Below are positions 26,295 to 36,187 of a stretch of DNA of 59,384 nt, one piece after another. Position numbers and translations under genes: made by a program. Each line of letters starts with the position of its first letter. Within the stretch, counting starts at the first letter, position 1. Origin of the DNA: an uncultured Pseudomonadota bacterium (GTDB taxonomy: Bacteria > Pseudomonadota > Gammaproteobacteria > Steroidobacterales > Steroidobacteraceae). The notes below the pieces were generated by a model. That model searched no databases. It worked only from the letters and a program-made list of their open reading frames with translations, and had not been told where the DNA came from. The stretch spans positions 1 to 59,384 of the forward strand of contig CAIUGU010000154.1 of assembly GCA_903898785.1 (NCBI GenBank), given 5' to 3'.

Positions 26295-27228
26295 GGCCGC
26301 GCTCTTGCTTGTCGTCGTCTTCCCTCTCGTCATGGCCTTCATCCCGAGAGAGACGGTACACGTAGGCCGCGAGCAGTCGAACCTTGGTTTCACCCAGCAG
26401 CGGCAGGTGCGCCGGCATCGCGTTGTTGCGCCCGAGGGTCACGGTCTCGCGGAGGCTGGCTGGCGTGCTGCCGTACAGCCATACGTTGTCCGTGAGGTTC
26501 GGAGCGCCGAGGAGCGGATTGCCCTTGCCATCCGGACCGTGGCAGGCAGCGCAGACGGTCGCGAAGCGCTGCTTGCCCTGCTCGATCCAGTCGGCCGGAG
26601 CGTTGCGGCCACTCAAGCTGAGCACATAGGCGATCACCTGCTCGGTGCCGTCGTTGCCAAGCGCAGCGCCCAGCGCCGGCATCACGCCGATGCGCCCGTT
26701 CTGGATGGTCTGCTCGATGGTCTCAGGTGTGCCGCCCCACAACCAGTCGTCGTCGGTCAGGTTGGGAAAGCCGCGCGCGCCGCGCGCGTCCGAACCATGG
26801 CAGGTCGAGCAGTTGTTGGCGAAGAGATTGCGGGCGGCCGCCATTGCCTGGGGATGGTCCGCGAGCTCGGTCACCGAGAGATTCGCCAGCGGCGCATACA
26901 ACGCATTGGTACGGGCATCGGCCTGGCGCACTTCCTCCTCGTACTGGGAGATCTGCGACCAGCCGTTGACGCCGGCGAAGGAACCCAGCCCGGGGTACAG
27001 CGCGAGGTAGAGGAAGCCGAAAAGAATCGTCAGCAGAAACAGGCCGAGCCACCAGCGTGGCATGGGGTTGTTGTACTCGCTGAGGTCTCCATCCCATACA
27101 TGCCCGGTGGTGTTGCTTCCCGAAGCGTCATGCGGGTTGCGACGCGACGTCCACCAGATCAACCACAGGCAGCCTGCGATGTTGGCGATCGTGACGACGA
27201 TGACGAAAAGACTGGTGCCGTTGCCCAT
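26281..27228 (-). CDS. ccoP: Cytochrome cbb3 oxidase subunit III, diheme CcoP
   Basis: A 315-residue membrane-anchored diheme cytochrome c. Two N-terminal helices are joined by a cytoplasmic loop with HVWDGDLSEYNNPMPRWW, the CcoP signature. The two heme c sites are CSTCH (about residue 140) and CAACH (about residue 230). It passes electrons to CcoO and CcoN. The C-terminus is unusually charged (DEREDDDKQERGHERE). It overlaps the next gene by 14 bases and follows ccoQ by three. Confidence 0.97.
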   Translation of the reverse strand: MGNGTSLFVIVVTIANIAGCLWLIWWTSRRNPHDASGSNTTGHVWDGDLSEYNNPMPRWWLGLFLLTILFGFLYLALYPGLGSFAGVNGWSQISQYEEEVRQADARTNALYAPLANLSVTELADHPQAMAAARNLFANNCSTCHGSDARGARGFPNLTDDDWLWGGTPETIEQTIQNGRIGVMPALGAALGNDGTEQVIAYVLSLSGRNAPADWIEQGKQRFATVCAACHGPDGKGNPLLGAPNLTDNVWLYGSTPASLRETVTLGRNNAMPAHLPLLGETKVRLLAAYVYRLSRDEGHDEREDDDKQERGHERE

Positions 27229-27231
27229 GAC

Positions 27232-27405
27232 CTACTCTCTACCGGATTGGGCAGACCGACCCTGCGGAGGAAGATCCTCCAGCGGCATCCGGGCTGCAGA
27301 TTCGAACTCCGCCGAACGACGTCGGCTCCAGACGATGACGACCATGGCCACGAACGCCACCAGCAGCGCCAGGGTGATCAAACCGCGAATGACTCCGATG
27401 TCCAC
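27232..27405 (-). CDS. ccoQ: cbb3 oxidase subunit IV CcoQ
   Basis: A 57-residue single-helix protein. GTG 27405 is chosen as start because AAGGAG lies eight bases upstream; the longer open frame has no ribosome site. The helix (about residues 6-24) is followed by WSRRRSAEFESAA and a Pro-rich end, as in CcoQ. It sits in the standard place between ccoO and ccoP. Confidence 0.9.
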   Translation of the reverse strand: MDIGVIRGLITLALLVAFVAMVVIVWSRRRSAEFESAARMPLEDLPPQGRSAQSGRE

Positions 27406-27421
27406 GCTCTGGCTCCTTGCA

Positions 27422-28048
27422 TCAAGGCTGGCCCGCAGGAGCGGGCGAGGCCGGTACGATGTATCTCTTGCTCTGCAGGTACGCGATGAGCGCATCCATC
27501 TTCGAGCGCCCCTTCACCTGGTCGGCCGCACCCGCGAGGTCGGCATCCGAGTACGGCACCCCGATCTTCCTGAGCGCCCGCATCTTGGCCACGGTCGACT
27601 CAGGATCGATCTGCTGTTTCGCGAGCCAGGGGAAACCCGGCATGTTTGACTCGGGAACGACGTCTCGTGGATTCATCAGGTGAATCCGCTGCCACTCGTC
27701 AGAGTAGCGGCCGCCGACACGGGCCAGGTCAGGGCCTGTCCGTTTGGAGCCGAACTGGAACGGATGGTCGTACACCGATTCGCCGGCGAGCGAGTAGTGC
27801 CCGTAACGCTCTGTCTCGGCCTGCAGCGGCCGCACCATCTGCGAGTGGCAGTTGTAGCAACCCTCGCTGATGTAGGTATCGAATCCCTCCAGCTCGAGCG
27901 GGCCGTACGGCTTCACGCCGGGCGCGGGCTCGGTGACGGTACTCTGGAAGTAGAGCGGGACGATCTCGACCAGGCCGCCGATGCTGATCACCAGCGCGAT
28001 CAGCACGCCCATCAGTCCTATCTTTCTCTCGACAATCTCGTGGCTCAT
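27422..28048 (-). CDS. ccoO: Cytochrome cbb3 oxidase subunit II, monoheme CcoO
   Basis: A 208-residue membrane-anchored cytochrome c. One N-terminal helix after [11 protein letters not shown] is followed by a single heme site CYNCH in [14 protein letters not shown], and the conserved [16 protein letters not shown]. The axial Met is probably in SNMPGFPWL. Standard length and position after ccoN. Confidence 0.97.
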   Translation of the reverse strand: MSHEIVERKIGLMGVLIALVISIGGLVEIVPLYFQSTVTEPAPGVKPYGPLELEGFDTYISEGCYNCHSQMVRPLQAETERYGHYSLAGESVYDHPFQFGSKRTGPDLARVGGRYSDEWQRIHLMNPRDVVPESNMPGFPWLAKQQIDPESTVAKMRALRKIGVPYSDADLAGAADQVKGRSKMDALIAYLQSKRYIVPASPAPAGQP

Positions 28049-28101
28049 TGCTGTTTGCGCTCAGAAGGTGGCTGGATGCGACCGTGGGTAGCGGCCAGTA
28101 T

Positions 28102-29571
28102 TCATGCGGACTGCGGGATTGGCGTGTCGGCCGGGATCGTCGATCCCTGGACCGTACGCACCGTGTTGTAGACCATGATCAGCATGCCGGCGAGGAACAG
28201 CACGCCGCCCAGCAGCCGGACGATGTAGAAGGGCTGGGTCGCCGCCAGCGACTCGACGAACGTGTAGGTCAGCGTGCCGTCCTCGTTCACGGCCCGCCAC
28301 ATCAACCCCTGCATCACTCCCGCGATCCACATGGAGGCGACATAGAGGACCACGCCGATCGTCGCGACCCAGAAGTGGACGTCGATGAGGCGCGAGCTCC
28401 ACATCTGCTCGCGGCCGTACAGCTTCGGCAGCAACGCATACATGGAGCCGATGGTCATGAAGGCCACCCAGCCGAGCGCGCCCGAGTGGACGTGGCCGAT
28501 GGTCCAGTCCGTGTAGTGCGACAGCGCGTTCACGGTCTTGATGGACATCATCGGCCCCTCGAACGTCGACATGCCGTAGAAGGACAGCGACACGATGAGG
28601 AACTTCAGGATGGGATCGGTGCGCAGTTTGTGCCACGCGCCGGACAGCGTCATGATGCCGTTGATCATGCCGCCCCACGACGGCGCGAGCAGGATCAGCG
28701 AGAAGACGACGCCGAGCGACTGCGCCCAGTCCGGCAGCGTCGTGTAGTGCAGGTGGTGCGGACCTGCCCACATGTAGATCGAGATCAGTGCCCAGAAGTG
28801 CACGATCGACAGGCGATACGAGTAGATCGGCCTGCCCGCCTGCTTCGGCACGAAGTAGTACATCATCCCGAGGAAGGCGGCAGTCAGGAAGAAGCCGACG
28901 GCATTGTGGCCGTACCACCATTGCACCATTGCATCGACCACGCCCGAATAGACGATGTACGACTTGGTCGGGCTGACGGGGATCGCGACGTTGTTGACGA
29001 TGTGCAGCACGGCGATCGTCACGATGTACGCCGCGAAGAACCAGTTCGCGACGTAGATGTGCCGTACCTTGCGCAGCGCGATGGTGCCGAAGAACACCAC
29101 GGCATAGGCCACCCACACCACGGCGATCAGCAGGTCGATCGGCCATTCGAGCTCCGCGTATTCCTTGCTCTGCGTGATACCGAGCGGCAGCGTGATCGCC
29201 GCGAGCACGATGACGAGCTGCCAGCCCCAGAACGTGAAGGCCGCGAGGCGGTCCGAGAAGAGGCGCACGTGGCAGGTCCGCTGCACGATGTGGTACGACG
29301 TGGCGAACAGCGCCGAGCCGCCGAAGGCGAAGATCACCGCGTTGGTGTGCAGCGGGCGCAACCGGCTGTAGGTCAGCCAGGGAATGTCGAAGTTGAGCGC
29401 AGGCCACGCGAGCTGGGCCGCGATGAACGCGCCGACCAGCATGCCCACGACTCCCCACACGAGCGTCATGACCACGAACTGGCGGACGATGCCGTCGTTG
29501 TAGCCCGCCTGGACCCGGACGTGCGCCTGGCTTCCAAGGATCGCCGTTGCGTCGCTCGCTACTGTACTCAT
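28102..29571 (-). CDS. ccoN: Cytochrome cbb3 oxidase catalytic subunit I, CcoN
   Basis: A 489-residue heme-copper oxidase subunit with 12 helices, carrying low-spin heme b and the heme b3-CuB site. Conserved marks include [26 protein letters not shown] (CuB ligand and cross-linked Tyr region), [10 protein letters not shown] and [14 protein letters not shown]. It reduces oxygen with high affinity and pumps protons in the inner membrane. Start ATG 29571 has AAAGG upstream; the longer frame is not supported. It is the first gene of an 11-gene minus-strand operon. No perfect TTGAT-N4-ATCAA FNR/ANR box is visible in the 245 bases before it. Confidence 0.97.
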   Translation of the reverse strand: MSTVASDATAILGSQAHVRVQAGYNDGIVRQFVVMTLVWGVVGMLVGAFIAAQLAWPALNFDIPWLTYSRLRPLHTNAVIFAFGGSALFATSYHIVQRTCHVRLFSDRLAAFTFWGWQLVIVLAAITLPLGITQSKEYAELEWPIDLLIAVVWVAYAVVFFGTIALRKVRHIYVANWFFAAYIVTIAVLHIVNNVAIPVSPTKSYIVYSGVVDAMVQWWYGHNAVGFFLTAAFLGMMYYFVPKQAGRPIYSYRLSIVHFWALISIYMWAGPHHLHYTTLPDWAQSLGVVFSLILLAPSWGGMINGIMTLSGAWHKLRTDPILKFLIVSLSFYGMSTFEGPMMSIKTVNALSHYTDWTIGHVHSGALGWVAFMTIGSMYALLPKLYGREQMWSSRLIDVHFWVATIGVVLYVASMWIAGVMQGLMWRAVNEDGTLTYTFVESLAATQPFYIVRLLGGVLFLAGMLIMVYNTVRTVQGSTIPADTPIPQSA

Positions 29572-29816
29572 CAGCCTTTCAACCTCGATTCGGGCCTGTC
29601 GGGACTTGCTGGCAAGGGCCGGCCATGCGGGTGCGGCATTGCACAAATACCGCAAGGGCATGCTAGATCCGCGCCCCTCGCCGCCCTATACGGGCCGACC
29701 GCGATTCGAGGGGTCGCGGCTAGGTACTGCCCGCAAAGAGGCAGCCGATCGCGGGCGGAATGACGAAGTTCGGCTGCCGGGAACAGGCAATACCCTTCTG
29801 TATACTCAGACGGAAG

Positions 29817-31871
29817 ATGAACGCCGCCCATGTACTGCTGGTCGATGCCCACCGCGATGACGAACAACTCATCCGGGGCGAACTGGGGCAGTTGCGCGGC
29901 GCTCCCTTCAGCGTCGAGGTCGTGCACACCATCGCCGACGCGCTTGCCCGGCTGCGCAAGGGCCGCATCGACGTCATCCTGCTCGACCTCCACCTGCCGG
30001 ACAGCGTTGGCCTGACGACCTTCCTCAGGCTGCAGCCCAAGGTCGCCGACCTGCCCATCCTGGTACTCGTGAGCCAGGCGGACGAGGAGCTCGGCATCGA
30101 GGCCGTCGAGCGCGGCGCGGTGGACTATCTGGTGAAGCAGCAGGTCGTGAGTACGCTGCTCCTCAAGTCGCTGCGCTATGCCACCGAGCGTACGCACACG
30201 CTGAAGGCGCTCAAGGCCTCTGAATCGCGGTACCGCGAGCTCTATGAGAACGTGGTGGCCGGGGTGTTCCAGACGACGCCGGACGGCAAGTTCATGGCAG
30301 CCAATCCCGCGCTCGTCCGGTTGCTGGGATATGACTCCGAGGACGAGCTGCTGGAGCTCGACCTCGCACGCGATGTCTACTATTTTCCGGAAGATCGGGA
30401 CAATTGGGCGCGCAGCATGGCTTCATCCAGAGAGCTGCGTAACGCGGAGCTGACCCTGAGGCGCAAGGACGGTCGCAAGATCGTCGTCCTTGAGAACTCC
30501 CGGGCGGTCACCGGCGACCAGGGTGAGCTTCTCTACTACGAGGGGACGCTGACCGACATCACTGAAGCGCACGAGTTGTCGCGGCAGCTGTCATTCGAAG
30601 CCAGCCACGATGCACTGACCGGCCTGATCAATCGCCGCGAATTCGAGAATCGCCTGCAGCGGGCCATAGAGACGTCGCAGTCGACGGGCGCGAGCCACGC
30701 GGTCTGCTATCTCGACCTCGACCAGTTCAAGATCATCAACGACACCTGCGGCCACATCGCCGGCGACGAACTGCTCAGGCAGCTCGCGCAGGTGCTCTCC
30801 GCGAAGATCCGCAGCAACGATTGCGTCGCCAGGCTCGGCGGCGACGAGTTCGGCATCCTGTTGCACGGCTGCCCGGTCGACGACGCGATCAACATCGCCA
30901 AATCGCTGCTGCGCTCGATCGAGCAATACCAGTTCGTGTGGGGAGCGAATGCCTTCAGCGTGGGCTGCAGCATCGGGCTGGTGGAGCTGACGCCCGCCTA
31001 TCGGCGCCTCACGAAGGTGCTGCAGGCGGCGGATGCCGCGTGCTACGCCGCCAAGGACCAGGGGCGCAACCGTGTCCACGTCTATCACGAGGACGATACC
31101 CTGGTCGCCCAGCGGCATGGCGAGATGCAGTGGGTTGCACGCGTGAAGCGGGCGCTCGCAGAGAACCGCTTCTTCCTCGAAGGCCAGCCGATCTGGCCCG
31201 TCAGCGGCGGCAAAGTCGCGCAATGCGACTATGAATTGCTGGTCCGCATGCGCGACGAATCGGGCCGCGTCGTGCCTCCCGGCGCGTTCCTGCCGGCCGT
31301 AGAGCGTTACAACCTGTCGCAGCGACTCGACCAGTGGGTCATCGGCAATGCACTGGCCTGGCTCGCGACACTGCCGCCCGACAGGCGGGTGTCACGCATC
31401 TTCATCAACCTGTCAGGCGATTCGCTGGGGGATGCGCAGCTGCTGCACTTCGTCGTTGCCCGGCTGCAAGAGACCGGCGTCTCCCCCGCTCGTGTCGGCT
31501 TCGAGATCACCGAGACCGCGGCCATCAACAACCTCACGCGTGCGAACCAGCTGATCAACGAACTCAGGAAGCTCGGATGCAGGTTTGCGCTTGACGATTT
31601 CGGCAGCGGCGTATCGTCGTTCGCGTACCTCAAGGCACTCGCGGTCGACTACCTCAAGATCGACGGCTTGTTCGTCGGCAACATCGCGAACGATCCGATC
31701 GACTACGAGATGGTCCGCTCGATCACGGACATCGGCCATGCGATGGGCAAGAAGGTGATTGCAGAATCCGTCGAGCACGAAACGATCCTGGAACTGCTGG
31801 CAAAGATCGGCTGCGACTTTGCCCAGGGGTTCGCGGTGGGCGCCCCGGTGCCGCTCGGCGAGATCGGCTGA
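29817..31871 (+). CDS. REC-PAS-GGDEF-EAL cyclic-di-GMP response regulator
   Basis: A 684-residue protein. Receiver domain (1-125) with phospho-Asp in ILLDLHLPD and Lys in YLVKQQ; PAS domain (about 135-250) starting ESRYRELYENVVAGV; GGDEF domain (about 260-425) with intact ARLGGDEFG and an I-site RSND five residues before it; EAL domain to the end with YELLVRM, FEITETA, LDDFGSG, LKIDG and AESVE, so catalytic residues look complete although EAL reads ELL. Either or both activities are possible. ATG 29817 is preferred to ATG 29760 because the receiver starts there and TATACT, a good -10 hexamer, lies at 29801-29806, between the two. It diverges from ccoN. Confidence 0.92.
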   Translation: MNAAHVLLVDAHRDDEQLIRGELGQLRGAPFSVEVVHTIADALARLRKGRIDVILLDLHLPDSVGLTTFLRLQPKVADLPILVLVSQADEELGIEAVERGAVDYLVKQQVVSTLLLKSLRYATERTHTLKALKASESRYRELYENVVAGVFQTTPDGKFMAANPALVRLLGYDSEDELLELDLARDVYYFPEDRDNWARSMASSRELRNAELTLRRKDGRKIVVLENSRAVTGDQGELLYYEGTLTDITEAHELSRQLSFEASHDALTGLINRREFENRLQRAIETSQSTGASHAVCYLDLDQFKIINDTCGHIAGDELLRQLAQVLSAKIRSNDCVARLGGDEFGILLHGCPVDDAINIAKSLLRSIEQYQFVWGANAFSVGCSIGLVELTPAYRRLTKVLQAADAACYAAKDQGRNRVHVYHEDDTLVAQRHGEMQWVARVKRALAENRFFLEGQPIWPVSGGKVAQCDYELLVRMRDESGRVVPPGAFLPAVERYNLSQRLDQWVIGNALAWLATLPPDRRVSRIFINLSGDSLGDAQLLHFVVARLQETGVSPARVGFEITETAAINNLTRANQLINELRKLGCRFALDDFGSGVSSFAYLKALAVDYLKIDGLFVGNIANDPIDYEMVRSITDIGHAMGKKVIAESVEHETILELLAKIGCDFAQGFAVGAPVPLGEIG

Positions 31872-31898
31872 AGGGATCGCGCCTTGCCGGCGCGCGAC

Positions 31899-33152
31899 TC
31901 ACGCGCGGCGCGCGAGCTCCGGGCGAACGTCGCTGGAGTAGGTCTTGCGGAACGAGCCCGTCGACATCTGCTCGTATTCCTTGTCCATGATGATGCAGCG
32001 ATTGCGCCCCTGGCCCTTCGCCTCGTATAGCGCCTCGTCGGCCAGCTGCACGAAACCGAAGGGGCTGCGCTCCGGGGCCGGCACGACGCAGGCGGCGCCG
32101 ATGCTCACGGTCAAGTGCTTCGCGATGGGCGACGCCGGATGCTTGAGCGCGAGAGCCTCCATGTTCTGCCGGATGCGTGCGGCCACCTCTTCCACGTATT
32201 CCCGGGTGGCGTAATAGAGGACGACGGCAAACTCCTCGCCGCCGTAGCGTGCCGCGAAGTCGAGCGGCCGCCGGGCCGAGCGGGCGAGCGATTGCGCCAC
32301 GTGCCGGAGCGCCTCGTCTCCGGCCTGGTGGCCGAAGTAGTCGTTGTAGGCCTTGAAGTAGTCGATGTCGACGAGCAGCAGCGCAATGGGCGCCCGCTCG
32401 CGCATGGCCTGTTGCCACACCGTATCGACGTGCTCGTCGAGGATGCGCCGGTTGTAAATGCCGGTAAGCCCGTCCCTGCTGGCCATCTCCTTGAGCAGCC
32501 GGGCTTCCAGGAAGTTCGTGCGATTGACCTTCTCGAGCCGGTAACAGACTGTCGCACCGATGATGTTCGCGGATAGCAGCACAAGGCTGCCGTAGAGCGC
32601 GCGGTCCAGCTCGATGGTAGAGAAGGCGCTGCCCACGACGTACGCGGCGAGCACGATCAGGCCGGAACGTGCGGCAGGGAAGAACGTGAGCCCGGCGAGG
32701 AAATAGATGCTGATGATCGCCAGCACCAGGCCCGGCAGGAACGACGTCTCGAGTCCGCGGACCATCAACGCCAGGAAGACGAGGTTGACGCCGAAGGCCG
32801 GTGCCAGCACCTGCACCATGAGCGAATGCCAGCGCCAGTACAGCGGCGAGTACGCGCCCACGAGGGACAGGAGGACAATGGGGACGAAGATGCCCGCACT
32901 GAACAGCATGACCAGGCGATCCGTGCCCTCGGGCAGGATGGCGCGGGCGATCAGGGCGAACGTGATCACGAGGCTCAAGCACAGCCAGAGGTTCAGCTGC
33001 ACCGCGACGCGGGACTGGGCGCGGTAGGCCTCCCGGAAGTCCTGCTCCAGCGGCCCGCTGAACCTCAGCCATTTGAACCCCTTGCGCAGCTGTTCGGCCG
33101 ACGGGGATTCGAGCGGGGACTGGGAGCCTGGCTGACTCTCGCTTGCTGCCAT
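31899..33152 (-). CDS. Membrane-bound diguanylate cyclase
   Basis: A 417-residue protein: cytoplasmic N-terminus, about six helices (residues 60-230) without a recognised ligand-binding domain, and a GGDEF domain (about 250-405). The active site is AARYGGEEFAVV and the I-site RPLD lies five residues before it, so product inhibition is expected. MASRDGLTGIYNRR starts the domain. Start ATG 33152 is inferred from where a normal N-terminus begins; the frame is open to 33242. It converges on the REC-PAS-GGDEF-EAL gene. Confidence 0.9.
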   Translation of the reverse strand: MAASESQPGSQSPLESPSAEQLRKGFKWLRFSGPLEQDFREAYRAQSRVAVQLNLWLCLSLVITFALIARAILPEGTDRLVMLFSAGIFVPIVLLSLVGAYSPLYWRWHSLMVQVLAPAFGVNLVFLALMVRGLETSFLPGLVLAIISIYFLAGLTFFPAARSGLIVLAAYVVGSAFSTIELDRALYGSLVLLSANIIGATVCYRLEKVNRTNFLEARLLKEMASRDGLTGIYNRRILDEHVDTVWQQAMRERAPIALLLVDIDYFKAYNDYFGHQAGDEALRHVAQSLARSARRPLDFAARYGGEEFAVVLYYATREYVEEVAARIRQNMEALALKHPASPIAKHLTVSIGAACVVPAPERSPFGFVQLADEALYEAKGQGRNRCIIMDKEYEQMSTGSFRKTYSSDVRPELARRA

Positions 33153-33314
33153 GGATTGAGGATCAGCCTGCCTGGGAACGGGGCGAAAAGCACATCGAAA
33201 GGGAACGCGGCAACCGTACAGGGATTCCCCCAACCCGTTCAATAGGACAGTCGACCGAATCCCGGACCGGCTGCCCAGACCATGACGCGTATCACGCTGC
33301 CGGCGGCGCGCCCC

Positions 33315-34916
33315 TCAGGCGAAGTAGCGGGCCAGGTACTCGTCGAACCCGATCGTGTCCGCAGCCTCGATGGCGGCCTGTTGCTTCAGGGACTCGTCGG
33401 CGGCGGCGCGGAACTCCTGCAGGCGCTGCTCGTTCGGGGGGTAGAGCTCCAGGAAATAGGACTTGTGGGCATTCGACATCCGCAACGCGAAGTCGAAGAA
33501 GGAGTCGCCGCTCGATTCCAGCTCAGCGAGCGACCGCGCCGAGGGCGTGAGCGACGGATCGTGCAGCTTGGCTTCCTGCACCTCGAGCGCCGCGATGTAA
33601 GGGCGACGCGGCTGGCCTTCGTCCAGCATCTCGCAGATGCCCCGCATGGAGTCGATGAGCTCGAGGCCCCAGCTGCGCAGCCCGACCGGCCGGCCCTCGC
33701 GCTTCAACTGCAACCCGCGTTCGCGGCCCCGGCGGGCGACGATGGCGTGGTTGGCATCCAGGTCGACCTGCTCCGATGACGAAATGGGCTGGCTGTCCTT
33801 GAGCGCGCACAGCAGCACAAAGGCTTCGAGGAAGCGCAGCTTGTTCTGGTTGACTCCGACGGGATCGAAGGCGCTGACGTCGAGCGCGCGGACCTCCACG
33901 TATTGCACGCCGGCGCGCGCGAGGGCCTGCGACGGACGCTCGCCGGAACGGGCGACCCGCTTGGGGCGGATGAAGCTGTAGTACTCGTTCTCGATCTGCA
34001 GCAGGTTGGCGTTCAGCTGCCTGTACTGCCCATCGACCTTTACACCGATGCGCTCGTACTCGGGATGGGGGATGTTGACTGCCCGGTTCAGGTCGCGCAG
34101 GTATTCCTCCAGGCTGTTCACCGAGATGCTGACGCCCGCCTGGTTCTTGTTGCGATACCCGAGGTCGCTCATCCGCAGCGAGGTGGCGTCGGGCGCATAA
34201 AGCGTGCCGGGCCTGAGTTCCTTGAGGTCGTGGTCGCGCCCTCCGAGGAAGGAACTGCAGAAGGCCGGGGAGTTGCCGAACAGGTACAACACCAGCCAGC
34301 CATAGCGGCGGTAGTTGCGCAGGACGGAGAAGTACTGTTCCGACGAGAAGGCCTGACCGGTCAGCTTCGACTCGAGTACGGACTCGAACACCGGCCAGAA
34401 CTGCTCAGGGAACGAGTAATTGAAGTGCACTCCCGAGATGGCCTGCATCACGCGGCCGTACCGGTGTCCGAGCCCCTCGCGGTACGCCTCCTTCATCTGC
34501 GCGACGTTGGAACGACCGTAGCGGGCGATGGGGATGCTGGCATCGCCCTTGAGCACGCAAGGCATGCTCGTGGCCCACAGCAGCTCGTCGCCCAGATGAC
34601 GATAGACAAACTGGTGGAGGTCGCAGAGGTACTGCAGCAGCTCCCAGGACTCGCGGAACGGCGGCGTGACCAGCTCGATCAGGGCTTCGGAATAGTCGGT
34701 CGTGATGACTTCGTTGGTCAGCGCCGACCCCATGGCCTCGGGGTGCCGGGTCTGCGCGATCTCGCCTTCCGGCGTGACGCGCAGCGATTCCTTTTCAAGC
34801 CCCTTGAGCCCGCCCCGCAGCACGCCCGGCGCACGGGCATTGACGAACCCGGCGAGGCGCTTCTCGAAGACCCTGTCGATGCCCAGTGCCGTCACTGGTG
34901 CGCCTCGGAAGGGCAT
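33315..34916 (-). CDS. gshA: Glutamate-cysteine ligase GshA, type 1
   Basis: Joins L-glutamate and L-cysteine using ATP, the first step of glutathione synthesis. The 533-residue length and motifs match the E. coli-type family: GLEKESLRVTPEG, TNEVITTDYSEALIELVTPP, ISGVHFNYSFP, and YLFGNSPAFCSSF. Start ATG 34916 is chosen because homology begins there; a TTG at about 34958 with AGAGG upstream is an alternative. It lies between two GGDEF genes and is not obviously coupled to either. Confidence 0.96.
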   Translation of the reverse strand: MPFRGAPVTALGIDRVFEKRLAGFVNARAPGVLRGGLKGLEKESLRVTPEGEIAQTRHPEAMGSALTNEVITTDYSEALIELVTPPFRESWELLQYLCDLHQFVYRHLGDELLWATSMPCVLKGDASIPIARYGRSNVAQMKEAYREGLGHRYGRVMQAISGVHFNYSFPEQFWPVFESVLESKLTGQAFSSEQYFSVLRNYRRYGWLVLYLFGNSPAFCSSFLGGRDHDLKELRPGTLYAPDATSLRMSDLGYRNKNQAGVSISVNSLEEYLRDLNRAVNIPHPEYERIGVKVDGQYRQLNANLLQIENEYYSFIRPKRVARSGERPSQALARAGVQYVEVRALDVSAFDPVGVNQNKLRFLEAFVLLCALKDSQPISSSEQVDLDANHAIVARRGRERGLQLKREGRPVGLRSWGLELIDSMRGICEMLDEGQPRRPYIAALEVQEAKLHDPSLTPSARSLAELESSGDSFFDFALRMSNAHKSYFLELYPPNEQRLQEFRAAADESLKQQAAIEAADTIGFDEYLARYFA

Positions 34917-35410
34917 CTCGACACGGCCAGGCGGAATCTTGCGATCAGGGTACTCAAGAAAACCTCTTTCTCTGGCCCGGCGAGGGGACGGCGGTCGCCG
35001 CCTGGAACCTTTTGCGGATTCCGGCGCTTGTGGCCCCCTTGTCGAGCGGGGCGCAAGTGTGTCGAGCGCAGGGAAAGCCGTCAAGCAAGGCCCCAGTACG
35101 GCGCCCGTCATCCGCAGATTGCAGGACAAGCTGGAACCCCTGCCCGCGGATGCACCGTTGGGACGAGCTTCCCAACCCGACAGCTATCGTAAAGTCCGCT
35201 ACACAACCGCAATAAAAGTGTGATCTCATGCTCCCTCGGTGGAAGGCAAGGCGCCTTCCCGTCGGTATCCGCAAACCCTGCACCATGCGCCATGCCCGTC
35301 GGCGGGCCCGTCATGAGCAGCCCCGGCACGGGCGGGGCGGTCGCCGGCCCCCGAGCAGGAGGACAGCGAACGTGTCGGCAAATGACTGGGTGACCTGAGG
35401 CTGGGTCAGC
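34917..35410. other. Gene-free region between gshA and a GGDEF gene
   Basis: About 494 bases separating two divergent genes. It contains a strong hairpin, GGAAGGC/GCCTTCC with a five-base loop (35241-35259), without a U-tract, and a less GC-rich patch near 35185-35225 (CAACCGCAATAAAAGTGTG) that could hold a promoter. GAGG before 35411 serves the GGDEF gene. I see no convincing small gene, tRNA or known riboswitch. Confidence 0.4.
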
Positions 35411-36166
35411 GTGCTCGTCGTTCTCGGCATGGCGGCCGTGTTGTGGGCGATCAGGCACCGGATGCAGCGCCGGGTCGACGAGCTGGAAGGCCGGCTGCAC
35501 GAGCATACGACTGTCCTCGACGCGCGCCAGCTGGAAATCAACCGGCTGGAGATGGAACTTGCGACCTCCACGCAGCGCCTCAGGAAGCTCAAGCGCCTCG
35601 TCGCCATCGATCCGTTGACCGGCATTGCCAATCGCCGCCATTTCGACCGTACGCTGGAACGCGAAGTCAGGCGCGCGCGACGCGAAGCCATCCCGATCTC
35701 CGTCATCTTCTGCGACATCGACGGCTTCAAGCTCTATAACGACACGCAAGGACACGCACAGGGCGACGAAGCCCTGACACTCGTGGCGCAGACGCTGGCG
35801 GAGACGTTCAGGCGCGGCAGCGAACTCGCGGCCCGTTACGGCGGCGAAGAATTCGTGGTAATACTGCCCGGAGTCGATGTCGCGCAGGCGTCGCTCTTTG
35901 CAGAACGCCTGCGGCGGCAGATCTGGCGTCTCGGAATCCCGTTTGCGAGCGCACCGGTCGGCGACCGCCTCACCATCAGCGCCGGCGTCGCCACGCTGAC
36001 TTCCGAGGAGCTCGCTGGCGATCCTTCGCTGCTCGCCAAGGCACCTGAAGCGCTGCTCAACTCCGCTGACGCCGCCCTCTATCGTGCCAAGTGCCTCGGC
36101 AGGAACCGCGTTGCCGTCAAGACTTCCGCAGGACCGGCGATCGTCGCGGTGGACCTCGCGTCCTGA
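35411..36166 (+). CDS. Diguanylate cyclase with N-terminal helix and coiled coil
   Basis: A 251-residue protein starting at GTG 35411; an in-frame TGA 15 bases upstream fixes the limit. One N-terminal hydrophobic segment is followed by a coiled coil (about residues 17-70, MQRRVDELEGRLHEH...) and a GGDEF domain starting AIDPLTGIANRRHFD. The active site AARYGGEEFVVI is intact. The I-site position reads RGSE rather than RxxD, so product inhibition is probably altered. It faces the DUF885 pair (convergent). Confidence 0.9.
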   Translation: MLVVLGMAAVLWAIRHRMQRRVDELEGRLHEHTTVLDARQLEINRLEMELATSTQRLRKLKRLVAIDPLTGIANRRHFDRTLEREVRRARREAIPISVIFCDIDGFKLYNDTQGHAQGDEALTLVAQTLAETFRRGSELAARYGGEEFVVILPGVDVAQASLFAERLRRQIWRLGIPFASAPVGDRLTISAGVATLTSEELAGDPSLLAKAPEALLNSADAALYRAKCLGRNRVAVKTSAGPAIVAVDLAS

Positions 36167-36187
36167 CGCATCGCCCGGCGTGCCGGT

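Noticed and set aside
29572-29816. FNR/ANR box for the cbb3 operon
   Set aside because: I searched both strands for TTGAT-N4-ATCAA and close variants and saw none.
34917-35410. Possible cyclic-di-GMP riboswitch ahead of the GGDEF gene
   Set aside because: A CCGCAAACCC segment recalls part of the GEMM pattern, but the second conserved block and receptor helix are not present.
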